Shown here in pieces: positions 43,416-51,808 of a stretch of 64,000 nt of DNA. The position numbers were made by a program, and so were the translations under genes. Position 1 is the first letter of the stretch. Every line of letters begins with the position of its first letter. Source of the DNA: Maribacter_C sp947494565 (lineage in GTDB: Bacteria; Bacteroidota; Bacteroidia; Flavobacteriales; Flavobacteriaceae); NCBI RefSeq assembly GCF_047345415.1, contig NZ_JBLFEP010000004.1, positions 248,001 to 312,000 on the forward strand, read 5' to 3'. The notes beneath the pieces are model-generated. The model was given only the letters and a program-made list of their open reading frames with translations. It made no database searches and was not told the DNA's origin.

Positions 43416-43449
43416 CCAACTACCTAATAAACGCAATCGTTGTAGTTGG
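43416..43449. promoter_or_regulatory. Inverted repeat 2 upstream of the GH13 gene
   Basis: CCAACTAC and GTAGTTGG (8 bp, perfect) separated by 18 nt, about 60 nt before the GH13 ATG. A protein-binding site or leader hairpin is possible. No clear TAnnTTTG box was found in this 243-nt gap. Confidence 0.35.
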
Positions 43450-43506
43450 TTTTTAGGGTATTTTCCTTAGGATTTTATCATAATCATATCCTATATTTAT
43501 CTACTA

Positions 43507-45213
43507 ATGCAAAAAGAAAAACACTTGGAACTGAACCGTCAATGGTGGAAAGAAGGTATCGTTTACCAAATATATCCTAGAAGTTTTCAGGATACTAGCG
43601 GTAACGGAATCGGTGATCTTCGTGGTATCATCAAACGTCTGGACTACATTAAAAGCCTAGGTGTGGATATCATCTGGCTGAACCCTGTTTACGAATCCCC
43701 AAACGATGACAATGGTTATGATATCAGCGATTATCGCAGTATCATGAAAGAGTTTGGTACAATGGCCGATTTTGATGAGCTATTGGCGGGTATGAAAGAA
43801 AGAGGATTGCGATTGGTCATGGATCTCGTAGTCAACCACAGCAGTGATGAACACCGTTGGTTTCAAGAATCTCGAAAATCGAGAGCGAATCCGTACCGCG
43901 ATTACTATCATTGGTGGCCAGCGGAAAAAGGAATTCCCCCAAAAAGATGGAGCTTCTTCGATGTCGAAAGTAACGCATGGAAATATGATCAACAGACCGA
44001 TGCCTATTACCTCCATTGCTTTTCCGTCAAACAGCCGGACCTGAAATGGGAAAACCCAAAACTACGCGAAGAGATATACGATTTGATGCGTTTTTGGTTT
44101 GACAAGGGCGTAGATGGTTTTCGCATGGATGTCATTTCCTTTATTTCAAAAGACACTGATTTTCCGAAGCTACCTGAAAAATACAATGGGGAATTTATCC
44201 CTTTTTATGCCAATGGCCCAAAATTGCACGACTATCTGCTTGAAATGAATCAAAAGGTGTTAAGTCAGTATGATGTGATGACCGTAGGCGAGGCTCCTGG
44301 AGTACATATTGACGAGGCGTTACAGTTTGTAAATGAAGATCGAAACGAGCTCAATATGTTTTTTCATTTCGATTTAATGTCATTGGATCGGGAGACCGGA
44401 GAAACGTTCATGATGCAAAAGGAGCCTTGGAAACTGACCGAGTTCAAAAAAATACACAGTGATTGGGACGGCGTTTTCGCCAACAAAGGTTGGGGAAGCA
44501 TGTACCTCAACAACCATGATTTCCCAAGAAGTGTCAGTCGTTGGGGCAACGATTCAAAAACACATTGGTACAATTCGGCGACCATGTTACAAACCTTTCT
44601 ACTGACCATGAGAGGCACACCATACTTTTATTATGGCGAAGAAATCGGCATGACCAACATCAAATTTGAAACGCTCTCCGACTATCGTGATATCAATACC
44701 ATTAACCGGGCGGAAACCATAAGACAGCAAGGTGGCAATTTAGAGGCCTTCATTGAAAACGAAAAAGATGCAAGCCGTGATAATGCACGAACCCCGATGC
44801 AATGGGATAGCTCTGAAAATGCCGGGTTTTCGGTTGAAAACCCTTGGATCAGCGTCAATGGCAACTGCAGAGAAGGAATCAATGTGGCAGCGCAAGAAGC
44901 CGATACGCATTCCGTACTAAATTATTTCCGTAAAATGGTGCAGTTGCGAAAAAGCCATCTGACCCTGATCTATGGCGAATACCAACTTTTGCTTCCTGAA
45001 AATGAGCAGGTATATGCCTATACCCGCAGCTTGGAAAAAGAGTGTTATTTGATTTTACTTAGTTTTTCGGAAGACCGAGCTACCGTGCATTTCGATGAGA
45101 TGAGCGGCACACAGGCCAAGCTACTGATTTCAAATGACGATGCCAATACAAGGGTGGATAACGGTACATTCGAAGTACGCCCATATCAAGCCATGGTCTA
45201 CAAATTGTTTTAA
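43507..45213 (+). CDS. Alpha-glucosidase, GH13 (oligo-1,6-glucosidase type)
   Basis: 568 aa without signal peptide, thus cytoplasmic. The GH13 regions are visible: DLVVNHSS (region I), GFRMDVISF with the nucleophile Asp (II), VGEAPG with the acid Glu (III) and LNNHDFPR with the transition-state Asp (IV). The opening WWKEGIVYQIYPRSFQDT is typical of oligo-1,6-glucosidase and trehalose-6-phosphate hydrolase-like enzymes. No transporter or Sus genes are adjacent, and the gene has its own terminator-like hairpin. Confidence 0.93.
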   Translation: MQKEKHLELNRQWWKEGIVYQIYPRSFQDTSGNGIGDLRGIIKRLDYIKSLGVDIIWLNPVYESPNDDNGYDISDYRSIMKEFGTMADFDELLAGMKERGLRLVMDLVVNHSSDEHRWFQESRKSRANPYRDYYHWWPAEKGIPPKRWSFFDVESNAWKYDQQTDAYYLHCFSVKQPDLKWENPKLREEIYDLMRFWFDKGVDGFRMDVISFISKDTDFPKLPEKYNGEFIPFYANGPKLHDYLLEMNQKVLSQYDVMTVGEAPGVHIDEALQFVNEDRNELNMFFHFDLMSLDRETGETFMMQKEPWKLTEFKKIHSDWDGVFANKGWGSMYLNNHDFPRSVSRWGNDSKTHWYNSATMLQTFLLTMRGTPYFYYGEEIGMTNIKFETLSDYRDINTINRAETIRQQGGNLEAFIENEKDASRDNARTPMQWDSSENAGFSVENPWISVNGNCREGINVAAQEADTHSVLNYFRKMVQLRKSHLTLIYGEYQLLLPENEQVYAYTRSLEKECYLILLSFSEDRATVHFDEMSGTQAKLLISNDDANTRVDNGTFEVRPYQAMVYKLF

Positions 45214-45215
45214 CC

Positions 45216-45246
45216 ATAGTGAGTCGGATATCGGCCGATTCACTAT
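45216..45246 (+). terminator. Terminator-like hairpin after the GH13 gene
   Basis: A 12-bp stem (ATAGTGAGTCGG with CCGATTCACTAT, one G-U pair, 7-nt loop) starting 3 nt after the stop codon. The T tract behind it is weak. Confidence 0.55.
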
Positions 45247-45278
45247 ATTTAAAGACAATTTAAAACCAGAAGACACTT

Positions 45279-46094
45279 TTGAAAAAAATTTATCCCTACG
45301 CATTCTTGGCATTCTTTTTTTTCACCTATTTAAGTCACGCATGTTCGGTATTGTACTATGTTGATTCGGAAACCGGAAAAATCTATGTTGCCAATAACGA
45401 AGACTACTGGTACAACGTTGAAGCTTACCTTCAAATAGAACCAAAATCAGGAAGCAAATGGGCGCATCTTTGGTATGGTTGGGATGATTTTGCCCAAGGG
45501 GGCGTCAATCAAGCCGGCCTTTTTTTTGATGGGGCGGTTACTCCAGATCAACAAAAAATCAAGGGAGCCAAGAAGTATAAAGGCAACCTAGGAAGTGACA
45601 TTCTAGCTGAATGCAAGTCGGTTGAGGAAGCCCTTGAGTTTCTGGAAAAGCAAAGGATCGGGTTATCAGATGCCCACATGATGCTTGGTGATGCTTCTGG
45701 ACAAGCCGTTATCGTGGAATGGATAGATGGGATTAAAAAAGTCATTCCGATCGAGAAGAATCGGTTGATTATGACCAATTATCTGGTATCGAACCCCGAA
45801 GCCGGAAATTATCCTTGTCGAAGATACAGTGCCATTGAATCGGCCATAACCCGTATGGAATCCAGTGACAGACCCATCGACTTTTTAAGTGTAGCCAAGA
45901 CCTTAGAGGGCGCCGTACAAACACCGAGAACAGATAAGAAAGGGAAAACCGGGGGTACGCTCTACTCCACTTTTATCAATATCACGGATATGGAATTCGT
46001 CTTGGTGTATAAGCTTGATAACGAAAAGATCAAAAAACTTGATCTTGACGAAGAATTCGAAAGTACACATCAACAAAGAATACAACTCAACTAA
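45279..46094 (+). CDS. Linear amide C-N hydrolase (choloylglycine hydrolase family, Ntn)
   Basis: 271 aa. The start is TTG, as no ATG or GTG occurs before the in-frame TAA at 45261; the resulting N-terminus KKIYPYAFLAFFFF is a good signal peptide. Cleavage after A21 exposes Cys22 (SHACSVLYYV) as the N-terminal nucleophile, as in Ntn hydrolases. Asn/Asp residues in VANNEDYW match the family. The substrate may be an N-acyl amide or penicillin-like compound. It is followed by an M20 amidohydrolase gene. Confidence 0.8.
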   Translation: MKKIYPYAFLAFFFFTYLSHACSVLYYVDSETGKIYVANNEDYWYNVEAYLQIEPKSGSKWAHLWYGWDDFAQGGVNQAGLFFDGAVTPDQQKIKGAKKYKGNLGSDILAECKSVEEALEFLEKQRIGLSDAHMMLGDASGQAVIVEWIDGIKKVIPIEKNRLIMTNYLVSNPEAGNYPCRRYSAIESAITRMESSDRPIDFLSVAKTLEGAVQTPRTDKKGKTGGTLYSTFINITDMEFVLVYKLDNEKIKKLDLDEEFESTHQQRIQLN

Positions 46095-46115
46095 AACTCA
46101 TTTAACGTATCGTAC

Positions 46116-47543
46116 ATGAAAAAATCAATACTCAGCATTACAAGTATACTTCTTTTCGTTTTTGTCGGCAACGCCCAGAAAAAGACGGAGGATGTCCTCA
46201 AGAAATTAGACAGTAAGTCCGAAGTTTACGGTGGCATTGCCCAAAATATTTGGGAATTAGCCGAAATGGGCTATCAAGAAGAAAAGAGTTCCGCGCTATT
46301 ACAAGAAACTTTGAGTGCAGAAGGCTTCACCATCAAAAAAGGGGTTGCGGGAATTCCGACGGCATTTATTGCCGAATATGGTAGCGGTGCACCCGTAATA
46401 GCCATAATGGGAGAATACGATGCACTACCCGGACTGTCACAGGAGGCAGTACCTGAAAAAAAATCGGCCGGAAAAGCAGCGGGACATGCCTGTGGGCACC
46501 ATCTTTTTGGAACTGCGTCGACAGCAGCGGCAATTGCTACCAAAGATTGGATGATAGCATCTAAAACCTCAGGCACCATTCGTTTTTATGGTACTCCAGC
46601 AGAAGAAGGTGGATCAGGAAAGGTGTATATGGTACGTGAGGGACTTTTTAACGATGTGGATATCGCATTGCATTGGCATCCGAGTTCGCAAAATGCTGCC
46701 AGTGCCGGTGCCGCATTGGCAAATAAATCCGCCAAGTTTCGTTTTTACGGTGTTTCCTCACATGCTGCCGCAGCGCCGCAAATGGGTCGATCTGCTTTAG
46801 ATGGTGTTGAGGCGATGAACGCCATGGTCAACATGATGCGTGAACATGTCATCCAGGAAGCTAGAATACACTATGTGATTACGGATGGGGGGAAAGCCCC
46901 GAATGTGGTACCTAATTTTGCCGAAGTGTACTACTACGCCCGTCATAATACCCGTGATGTGGTCATTGACATTTTTGATCGTATCGTCAAAGCAGCCGAA
47001 GGAGCAGCGCTCGGAACCGGCACCACAATGGATTATGAAATGATAGGGGGCACCCACGAACTACTTCCCAACCTCACACTTCAAAAAATCATGCATGACA
47101 ATCTCTCCAAAGTAGGTGGACTTACCTACTCTGCCGAAGAAAAAGCATTTGCAGATAAAATCGCGGTCAGTTTGGGACAAAAAGAGGCCGATCTCGCTAC
47201 CGCAAAAAACGTGCAACCCTATAAGACCGAGGCCCGTGCTTTTGGTTCTACGGATGTAGGTGATGTAAGTTTTACTGTACCGACGGTCGGAATGGGAGCG
47301 GCTACTTGGGTGCCTGGTACGCCTGCCCATAGCTGGCAAGCCGTGGCCGCCGGCGGAACCTCCATAGGAAAAAAGGGGATGATGGTCGCAGCGAAAACCC
47401 TCACCCTGACGGCCATTGATCTTTTTAAGAATAAAGATTTAGTCGCCAAGGCAAAGGCCGAATTCATTGAAAAGAGAGGGGCCGATTTCAAATACGTTCC
47501 CCTACTTGGTGATCGCGCGCCCGCCTTAGACTACAGAAACTGA
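46116..47543 (+). CDS. M20D-type amidohydrolase, secreted
   Basis: 475 aa with a signal peptide (about 1-20). The metal site of peptidase family M20D is seen: GEYDALPGLSQ, GHACGHHLFG (two His), TPAEEGGSGK and LHWHPSS. Members remove acyl groups from amino acids or cleave aminobenzoyl-glutamate. The presence in the periplasm beside a choloylglycine-family hydrolase suggests breakdown of acylated amino acids; this is inference. Confidence 0.9.
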   Translation: MKKSILSITSILLFVFVGNAQKKTEDVLKKLDSKSEVYGGIAQNIWELAEMGYQEEKSSALLQETLSAEGFTIKKGVAGIPTAFIAEYGSGAPVIAIMGEYDALPGLSQEAVPEKKSAGKAAGHACGHHLFGTASTAAAIATKDWMIASKTSGTIRFYGTPAEEGGSGKVYMVREGLFNDVDIALHWHPSSQNAASAGAALANKSAKFRFYGVSSHAAAAPQMGRSALDGVEAMNAMVNMMREHVIQEARIHYVITDGGKAPNVVPNFAEVYYYARHNTRDVVIDIFDRIVKAAEGAALGTGTTMDYEMIGGTHELLPNLTLQKIMHDNLSKVGGLTYSAEEKAFADKIAVSLGQKEADLATAKNVQPYKTEARAFGSTDVGDVSFTVPTVGMGAATWVPGTPAHSWQAVAAGGTSIGKKGMMVAAKTLTLTAIDLFKNKDLVAKAKAEFIEKRGADFKYVPLLGDRAPALDYRN

Positions 47544-47565
47544 TTTCGGTTTACGAACTGAAACG

Positions 47566-47593
47566 GAAAATGGTCGAATTATCGGCCATTTTC
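47566..47593 (+). terminator. Terminator after the M20D gene
   Basis: A 12-bp stem (GAAAATGGTCGA with TCGGCCATTTTC, one G-U pair, 4-nt loop), 23 nt after the stop. Confidence 0.65.
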
Positions 47594-47648
47594 TGTAACA
47601 AAACGGCGAAGCCATCAACTAATAGGTAACAACTACCACCAATCATAA

Positions 47649-48143
47649 GTGAATAAAGAACTGGAACACCAATTTGTGACGGAACTAGAGAGCAATCAAA
47701 ATATTGTTCATAAGGTCTGTACCCTGTACACGAATGATAGGGACTCGCACAATGATTTGTTTCAAGAGATAACAATTCAATTGTGGAAGGCCTATCCGAA
47801 GTTCAGGGGTGATTCAAAGTTCAGTACATGGATGTACCGCGTGGCATTGAACACCGCAATTACACTCTATAGAAAATCGAAAAGACGGATACAGACCCAA
47901 GATTATGAATCTGTAATTTTTAAGATCAAGGCCGACGAATACGATGAGACGGAAGAACAACAATTGAAATTGATGTACAAAGCGGTCAAACAACTGGGCG
48001 ATATTGATAAAGCCCTGGTTTTTCTGTATTTAGAAGATAAAGACTATAGCGAAATATCCGAGACCTTGGGTATCACAGAGGTGAACGCCAGGGTAAAGAT
48101 GAATCGTATCAAGACAAAATTAAGAACCATATTGAATCCTTAG
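47649..48143 (+). CDS. ECF-type RNA polymerase sigma factor
   Basis: 164 aa. The start is GTG at 47649, forced because the codon just before it is an in-frame TAA. Region 2 is seen as HNDLFQEITIQLWKAYPKF and FSTWMYRVALNTAI; region 4 as LYLEDKDYSEISETLG and VNARVKMNRIKTKLR. It is followed 4 nt later by a membrane protein that may be its regulator. It is of a different subgroup from the sigma factor at 23720. Confidence 0.9.
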   Translation: MNKELEHQFVTELESNQNIVHKVCTLYTNDRDSHNDLFQEITIQLWKAYPKFRGDSKFSTWMYRVALNTAITLYRKSKRRIQTQDYESVIFKIKADEYDETEEQQLKLMYKAVKQLGDIDKALVFLYLEDKDYSEISETLGITEVNARVKMNRIKTKLRTILNP

Positions 48144-48147
48144 GGTT

Positions 48148-48798
48148 ATGACGGACGAACTGGACCTTTTAAAGAAAGATTGGCAGAAAAAAGAAGAACA
48201 TCTTCCGAAACTGTCTTTCAACGACATTCATACCATGTTATGGAAGAAATCTTCTTCTATAGTAAAATGGATATTGATTATCAGCATTTTAGAAATTTTG
48301 CTTCCACAATTGCTGTACTTGATTCCGTCTATGAAAGAAGGTATGGAGATTTATAAACAAGCAGGTGTAAGTCCTTATTTTTTCGGCGTATCCGCGGTCT
48401 ATTATATTGGTGTTGCTTATTTTATCTACCAATTTTATCGAAGGTACAAAGAGATATCGGTGCTCGATAATGCCAAAAGCCTGATGCGGAAGATCATAAA
48501 GACCCGTAGAACCGTAAAGCATTACGTGATTTTTTCGTTATCCGTATGTTTTATCATGTTCGTGATCTTTGCTTTTTTCATTTATTTCAATGATGCCTTT
48601 TTACTGTCCATTGAAGGTGTTTCGGAACGCACTTCGGAGGTCTCGCTGGAAAAAATCAAGACCGCCGCTATACTTGCCATGATTATCGGTGGAATAGCTT
48701 TTACCATAGTATTGGGCGGGATTTATTTTCTACTCTATGGCTTGCTCTTGAAAAAGCTGAAGAGAAACTACTCCCAATTGAAAAAACTGGAAGTATAG
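48148..48798 (+). CDS. Membrane protein, putative partner of the ECF sigma factor
   Basis: 216 aa with four predicted membrane helices (about 38-57, 75-95, 123-145 and 171-196) and a polar N-terminus (residues 1-36, LDLLKKDWQKKEE) able to contact a sigma factor. No named domain is recognised. The 4-nt spacing to the sigma gene supports co-function. Confidence 0.65.
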   Translation: MTDELDLLKKDWQKKEEHLPKLSFNDIHTMLWKKSSSIVKWILIISILEILLPQLLYLIPSMKEGMEIYKQAGVSPYFFGVSAVYYIGVAYFIYQFYRRYKEISVLDNAKSLMRKIIKTRRTVKHYVIFSLSVCFIMFVIFAFFIYFNDAFLLSIEGVSERTSEVSLEKIKTAAILAMIIGGIAFTIVLGGIYFLLYGLLLKKLKRNYSQLKKLEV

Positions 48799-48802
48799 CA
48801 CA

Positions 48803-49612
48803 TTAACTCTTGGCGCTGTAGCGGCGTTTTTGGTGTTCTTCCTCATAGGCAAGAAGTTCTTCCTTCGAAATTACTTTTAAGAAAGAAGGGTGCTGTTCTA
48901 TAGCGTACTCCAATTTCTCGATAATCGCTTCAAAAGACTCTGCCTCATAATCGATATCCAACGGCTCTTTGATATGCATCGACTGTAGAATGCCCTTTTT
49001 CTTGACACGCAGTCCTTTTTTATCGAACGAGCGCCGGAAACCATCGATGACCACCGGTACTACAACAGGTTTGTACTTCTTAATGATGTGGGCCGTTCCT
49101 TTTCGCAATGGTTTCCAAGGCGTAGTTGTACCTTGTGGAAACGTAATGACCCATCCATCGGTCAAGGCCCTACCTATATTTGAAATATCGCTCATTTTAA
49201 CTTGGCGATTGATATCCTTTCCCTCGGACCGCCAGGTGCGTTCCACGCTTATAGAGCCGGCATAGGCCAATATCTTGGTGAGCAGACTCTTTTTCATGGT
49301 CTCCGCCGCAGCAATATAGTAGACGTTCAATTTCGGATTCCATAAATACCCTAGGCCCCTAATACTGTCGTTTCTGCCCTTTAGGCTCGCATTGAACACA
49401 TGGAACATCGCTACAACATCAGCAAAATAGGTTTGATGGTTACTGACAAAGAGCACATTGGTATCAGGCAAATCCCGTATGATTTCCGAACCTTCGATTT
49501 CAAGCTTATTAAAACCCTTATACCGCTGATGGGTCATCACCCCCAAAATGCGGATGAGCCACTTTTTCAAAAACAGTACGTGTCCGAAAGGATTCTCTTT
49601 GAATAAGCCCAT
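48803..49612 (-). CDS. PlsC-type 1-acyl-sn-glycerol-3-phosphate acyltransferase family protein
   Basis: 269 aa from the ATG at 49612. The LPLAT motif I is read as SNHQTYFADV, giving HX5D instead of the usual HX4D; motif III is FPQGTTTPW with a Gln in place of the usual Glu, and VPVVIDGF is motif IV. It probably acylates a lysolipid at the inner membrane, but both motif changes could affect activity. It lies 41 nt after the Nudix gene on the same strand and converges on the sigma-partner gene with a 4-nt gap. Confidence 0.8.
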   Translation of the reverse strand: MGLFKENPFGHVLFLKKWLIRILGVMTHQRYKGFNKLEIEGSEIIRDLPDTNVLFVSNHQTYFADVVAMFHVFNASLKGRNDSIRGLGYLWNPKLNVYYIAAAETMKKSLLTKILAYAGSISVERTWRSEGKDINRQVKMSDISNIGRALTDGWVITFPQGTTTPWKPLRKGTAHIIKKYKPVVVPVVIDGFRRSFDKKGLRVKKKGILQSMHIKEPLDIDYEAESFEAIIEKLEYAIEQHPSFLKVISKEELLAYEEEHQKRRYSAKS

Positions 49613-49653
49613 AGTGTTCGAGGTAAGTTTCGACAAATTTACGAATTCATGCC

Positions 49654-50295
49654 TTATAATGCCTGTTTCAACAGTTCTTTGATTTCACTGAGCATCATTG
49701 CCGTTGCACCCCAAACCGTGTAACCTTCAAGTTTAAAGGCGGGTACCTCAACATTCTCCGCATAGGAAGTACTCAACTTCTGGTGAAATATATTGGAATC
49801 GTCCAAAAAGTCGGTCAGCGCCACCTCAATGATTTCCTCCACCTCTGTTTCTTGTCGAATGAAAGAAAGCTTAGAGCGACTTATACCAACATAGGGTTGC
49901 ACTTCAAAATTGCTGGGCGGTATATACACTTCACTTAACGATTTGATAATCGTCACTTTTTCTGGCGAAACGCCTACTTCTTCATGTGTTTCCCGTAGGG
50001 CAGTCTCCTTCAGATCCAAATCCGAAGCTTCCGTCTTGCCTCCTGGCAGCGCAATTTGATTGGAGTGGACTCCTTTGTATGTTTTTCTAAGGATAAGCAG
50101 TAAGTTGGTAAGCTGGCCTTCATTCGGGTAAAACAAGGCTAGTACGGCAGCTTTTTTTGGATTTCTCTTTTTGATACGAGCCATCCGCAACTCCTCAACT
50201 CTAAATTCCGGTGCCATTTTAAAATGGGAAGCTTCACCCGGTAAAGGCAGATTTTCTATTTTTGAGACTTGTTGTGAAAAAACCTTAAAATCCAT
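49654..50295 (-). CDS. CoA pyrophosphatase-type Nudix hydrolase
   Basis: 213 aa from the ATG at 50295. The frame is open for 93 further codons upstream, but those run antisense to the cyclophilin gene; the chosen start gives the family N-terminus MDFKVFSQQVSKIENLPLPG. The Nudix box is GGKTEASD and ALRETHEEVG (REXXEE), preceded by LRKTYKGVHSNQIALPGGK, the UPF0035 signature of CoA diphosphatases. Its start codon overlaps that of the divergent peptidylprolyl isomerase gene. Confidence 0.88.
   Translation of the reverse strand: MDFKVFSQQVSKIENLPLPGEASHFKMAPEFRVEELRMARIKKRNPKKAAVLALFYPNEGQLTNLLLILRKTYKGVHSNQIALPGGKTEASDLDLKETALRETHEEVGVSPEKVTIIKSLSEVYIPPSNFEVQPYVGISRSKLSFIRQETEVEEIIEVALTDFLDDSNIFHQKLSTSYAENVEVPAFKLEGYTVWGATAMMLSEIKELLKQAL
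50257..50264 (+). promoter_or_regulatory. Possible -7 box of the cyclophilin gene, inside the Nudix gene
   Basis: TATTTTTG matches TAnnTTTG, 30 nt before the ATG at 50294 and within codons of the divergent Nudix gene. There is no clear -33 element. Confidence 0.35.
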
Positions 50296-51007
50296 GAGTA
50301 CGAAAAGAATCGTTAGGGCTGCAATATTAATACTATTTTTTTTGGGCGGATGTAAAGATAAGACCAAGGAAGTAAATACTCGAGTGGTCGAGAAAGACAC
50401 GATTGTTGACACGGCACCAAAAGATACCATTCCGAATAAGGAGGAAGCAGAGGAATTTATGCTAACTGAGGAGAATGCCATTGAGTTCTTTTTTGAATAC
50501 CAGAAAGACCTCAAAGAGAACGTCCTTAAAATCACCACCAGCATGGGTAGTTTCACTGTGCAGTTATTCGACAACGTTCCTTACCACAAGGCCAATTTCA
50601 TATACCTCGCCAAGCAGGGGTACTTTGATGGCACTCAGTTTCATCGAATCGTGAAGAACTTTATCATTCAAGGAGGCAATGCCGATGACAGAGAGACCCC
50701 CCAAAAAAGAAGGAAGATCGGAAGATACCTGCTTCCCCCTGATGGCAAAAAGGGGTATAAACATCATCGTGGAGTGCTTTCCATGCCAAGTAGTGAACGA
50801 GATAATCCGCACAAATTGGCCTCTCCTTACGAATTTTTCATTGTGGTTACTAAACCAGGCTCATATCATCTAGACGGCAGTTATACCCCGTTTGGGAAGG
50901 TCATTCAAGGCATGGACGTTGTGGACGACATCAATGCAGTGCCTGTCGGCAAAGGAGACTGGCCTTCAAATAATGTTTACATTGAGAAAATCGAAGTTAT
51001 TCGATGA
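50294..51007 (+). CDS. Cyclophilin-type peptidyl-prolyl cis-trans isomerase, lipoprotein
   Basis: 237 aa from the ATG at 50294; the in-frame extension to 50171 is antisense to the Nudix gene. The N-terminus is a lipoprotein signal with Cys20 (FFLGGC). A Lys/Asp/Glu-rich linker precedes the cyclophilin domain (about 85-235) with FTVQLFDN, YFDGTQFHRIV and IIQGGN. Arg in FHR and Gln in QGG are the catalytic residues. It helps periplasmic or outer-membrane proteins to fold. Confidence 0.92.
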   Translation: MSTKRIVRAAILILFFLGGCKDKTKEVNTRVVEKDTIVDTAPKDTIPNKEEAEEFMLTEENAIEFFFEYQKDLKENVLKITTSMGSFTVQLFDNVPYHKANFIYLAKQGYFDGTQFHRIVKNFIIQGGNADDRETPQKRRKIGRYLLPPDGKKGYKHHRGVLSMPSSERDNPHKLASPYEFFIVVTKPGSYHLDGSYTPFGKVIQGMDVVDDINAVPVGKGDWPSNNVYIEKIEVIR

Positions 51008-51083
51008 GTCGTTTTACAGCTCACCCTAGCTTTTAGTCATAAAAAATTGCGATATCCGTTAAAATCCTTATAAGTGGCATGCT

Positions 51084-51686
51084 CTAGCGATAAATATTGG
51101 GCAGGGCGATCTTGAATTTTACCGCGACGATACGTATTCCGATGATAATCAATATCGCAGCACTGTAGGCATACTCTTCGGTAAAAGGTAACATTCGTAA
51201 CAAGAAATAAGAAAACGCCCCTAAGATACAAGCCGTAGCGTACACTTCCTTTCTGAAAATAACGGGAATCTCATTGCACAGGATATCGCGTATGACTCCA
51301 CCGAAACAAGCGGTAATAGTACCCAAGGCTACACACATTACGGGCAGTAATTCTTCATTAAGGCCTTTCTCGACACCGACCATAGTGAAGAGTCCAATAC
51401 CTATGGTGTCAAATAAAAAAAGAGTCTTACGCAAATATCGCAAATGCTTTGAGAAGAGAATGGCAACGACTACGGCGCTAAGAATGACGATGACGTATGT
51501 CAATTCGCGCATCCAGACGACCGGGGTATTGCCAATCAAGACATCACGCAAGGTTCCACCTCCAATGGCGGTTACAAAGGCTATAATGATCACTCCGAAC
51601 AGGTCAAGCTTTTTTTCCATGGCGACCAAAACCCCTGAAATCGCAAACGCAATGGTTCCCAGAATATCAATGGCAAAGTAAAACAT
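51084..51686 (-). CDS. Trimeric intracellular cation (TRIC) channel family protein (UPF0126/YicG)
   Basis: 200 aa with seven predicted membrane helices and an internal duplication: GTIAFAISGVLVAMEKK ... GGGTLRDVLIGNTP in the first half and GLFTMVGVEKG ... GGVIRDILCNEIP in the second. These GGG-type and GGV-type loops are the TRIC family marks. Likely a monovalent cation channel in the inner membrane. Confidence 0.92.
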   Translation of the reverse strand: MFYFAIDILGTIAFAISGVLVAMEKKLDLFGVIIIAFVTAIGGGTLRDVLIGNTPVVWMRELTYVIVILSAVVVAILFSKHLRYLRKTLFLFDTIGIGLFTMVGVEKGLNEELLPVMCVALGTITACFGGVIRDILCNEIPVIFRKEVYATACILGAFSYFLLRMLPFTEEYAYSAAILIIIGIRIVAVKFKIALPNIYR

Positions 51687-51808
51687 TAGTTGGCTTTGAT
51701 TTTTAAGTGGTTACAACTTGTCATAAGCGTAGGTAAATCGCAAAAATGGAATCTCTTTAGAACCAATGAAGTTCATTGACAGCTTCATCTTCCAACATTC
51801 ATGCATTG

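Noticed and set aside
50296..50574. Long N-terminal extension of the Nudix protein
   Set aside because: The added residues are antisense to the cyclophilin lipoprotein gene and do not resemble the family; the start at 50295 matches relatives.
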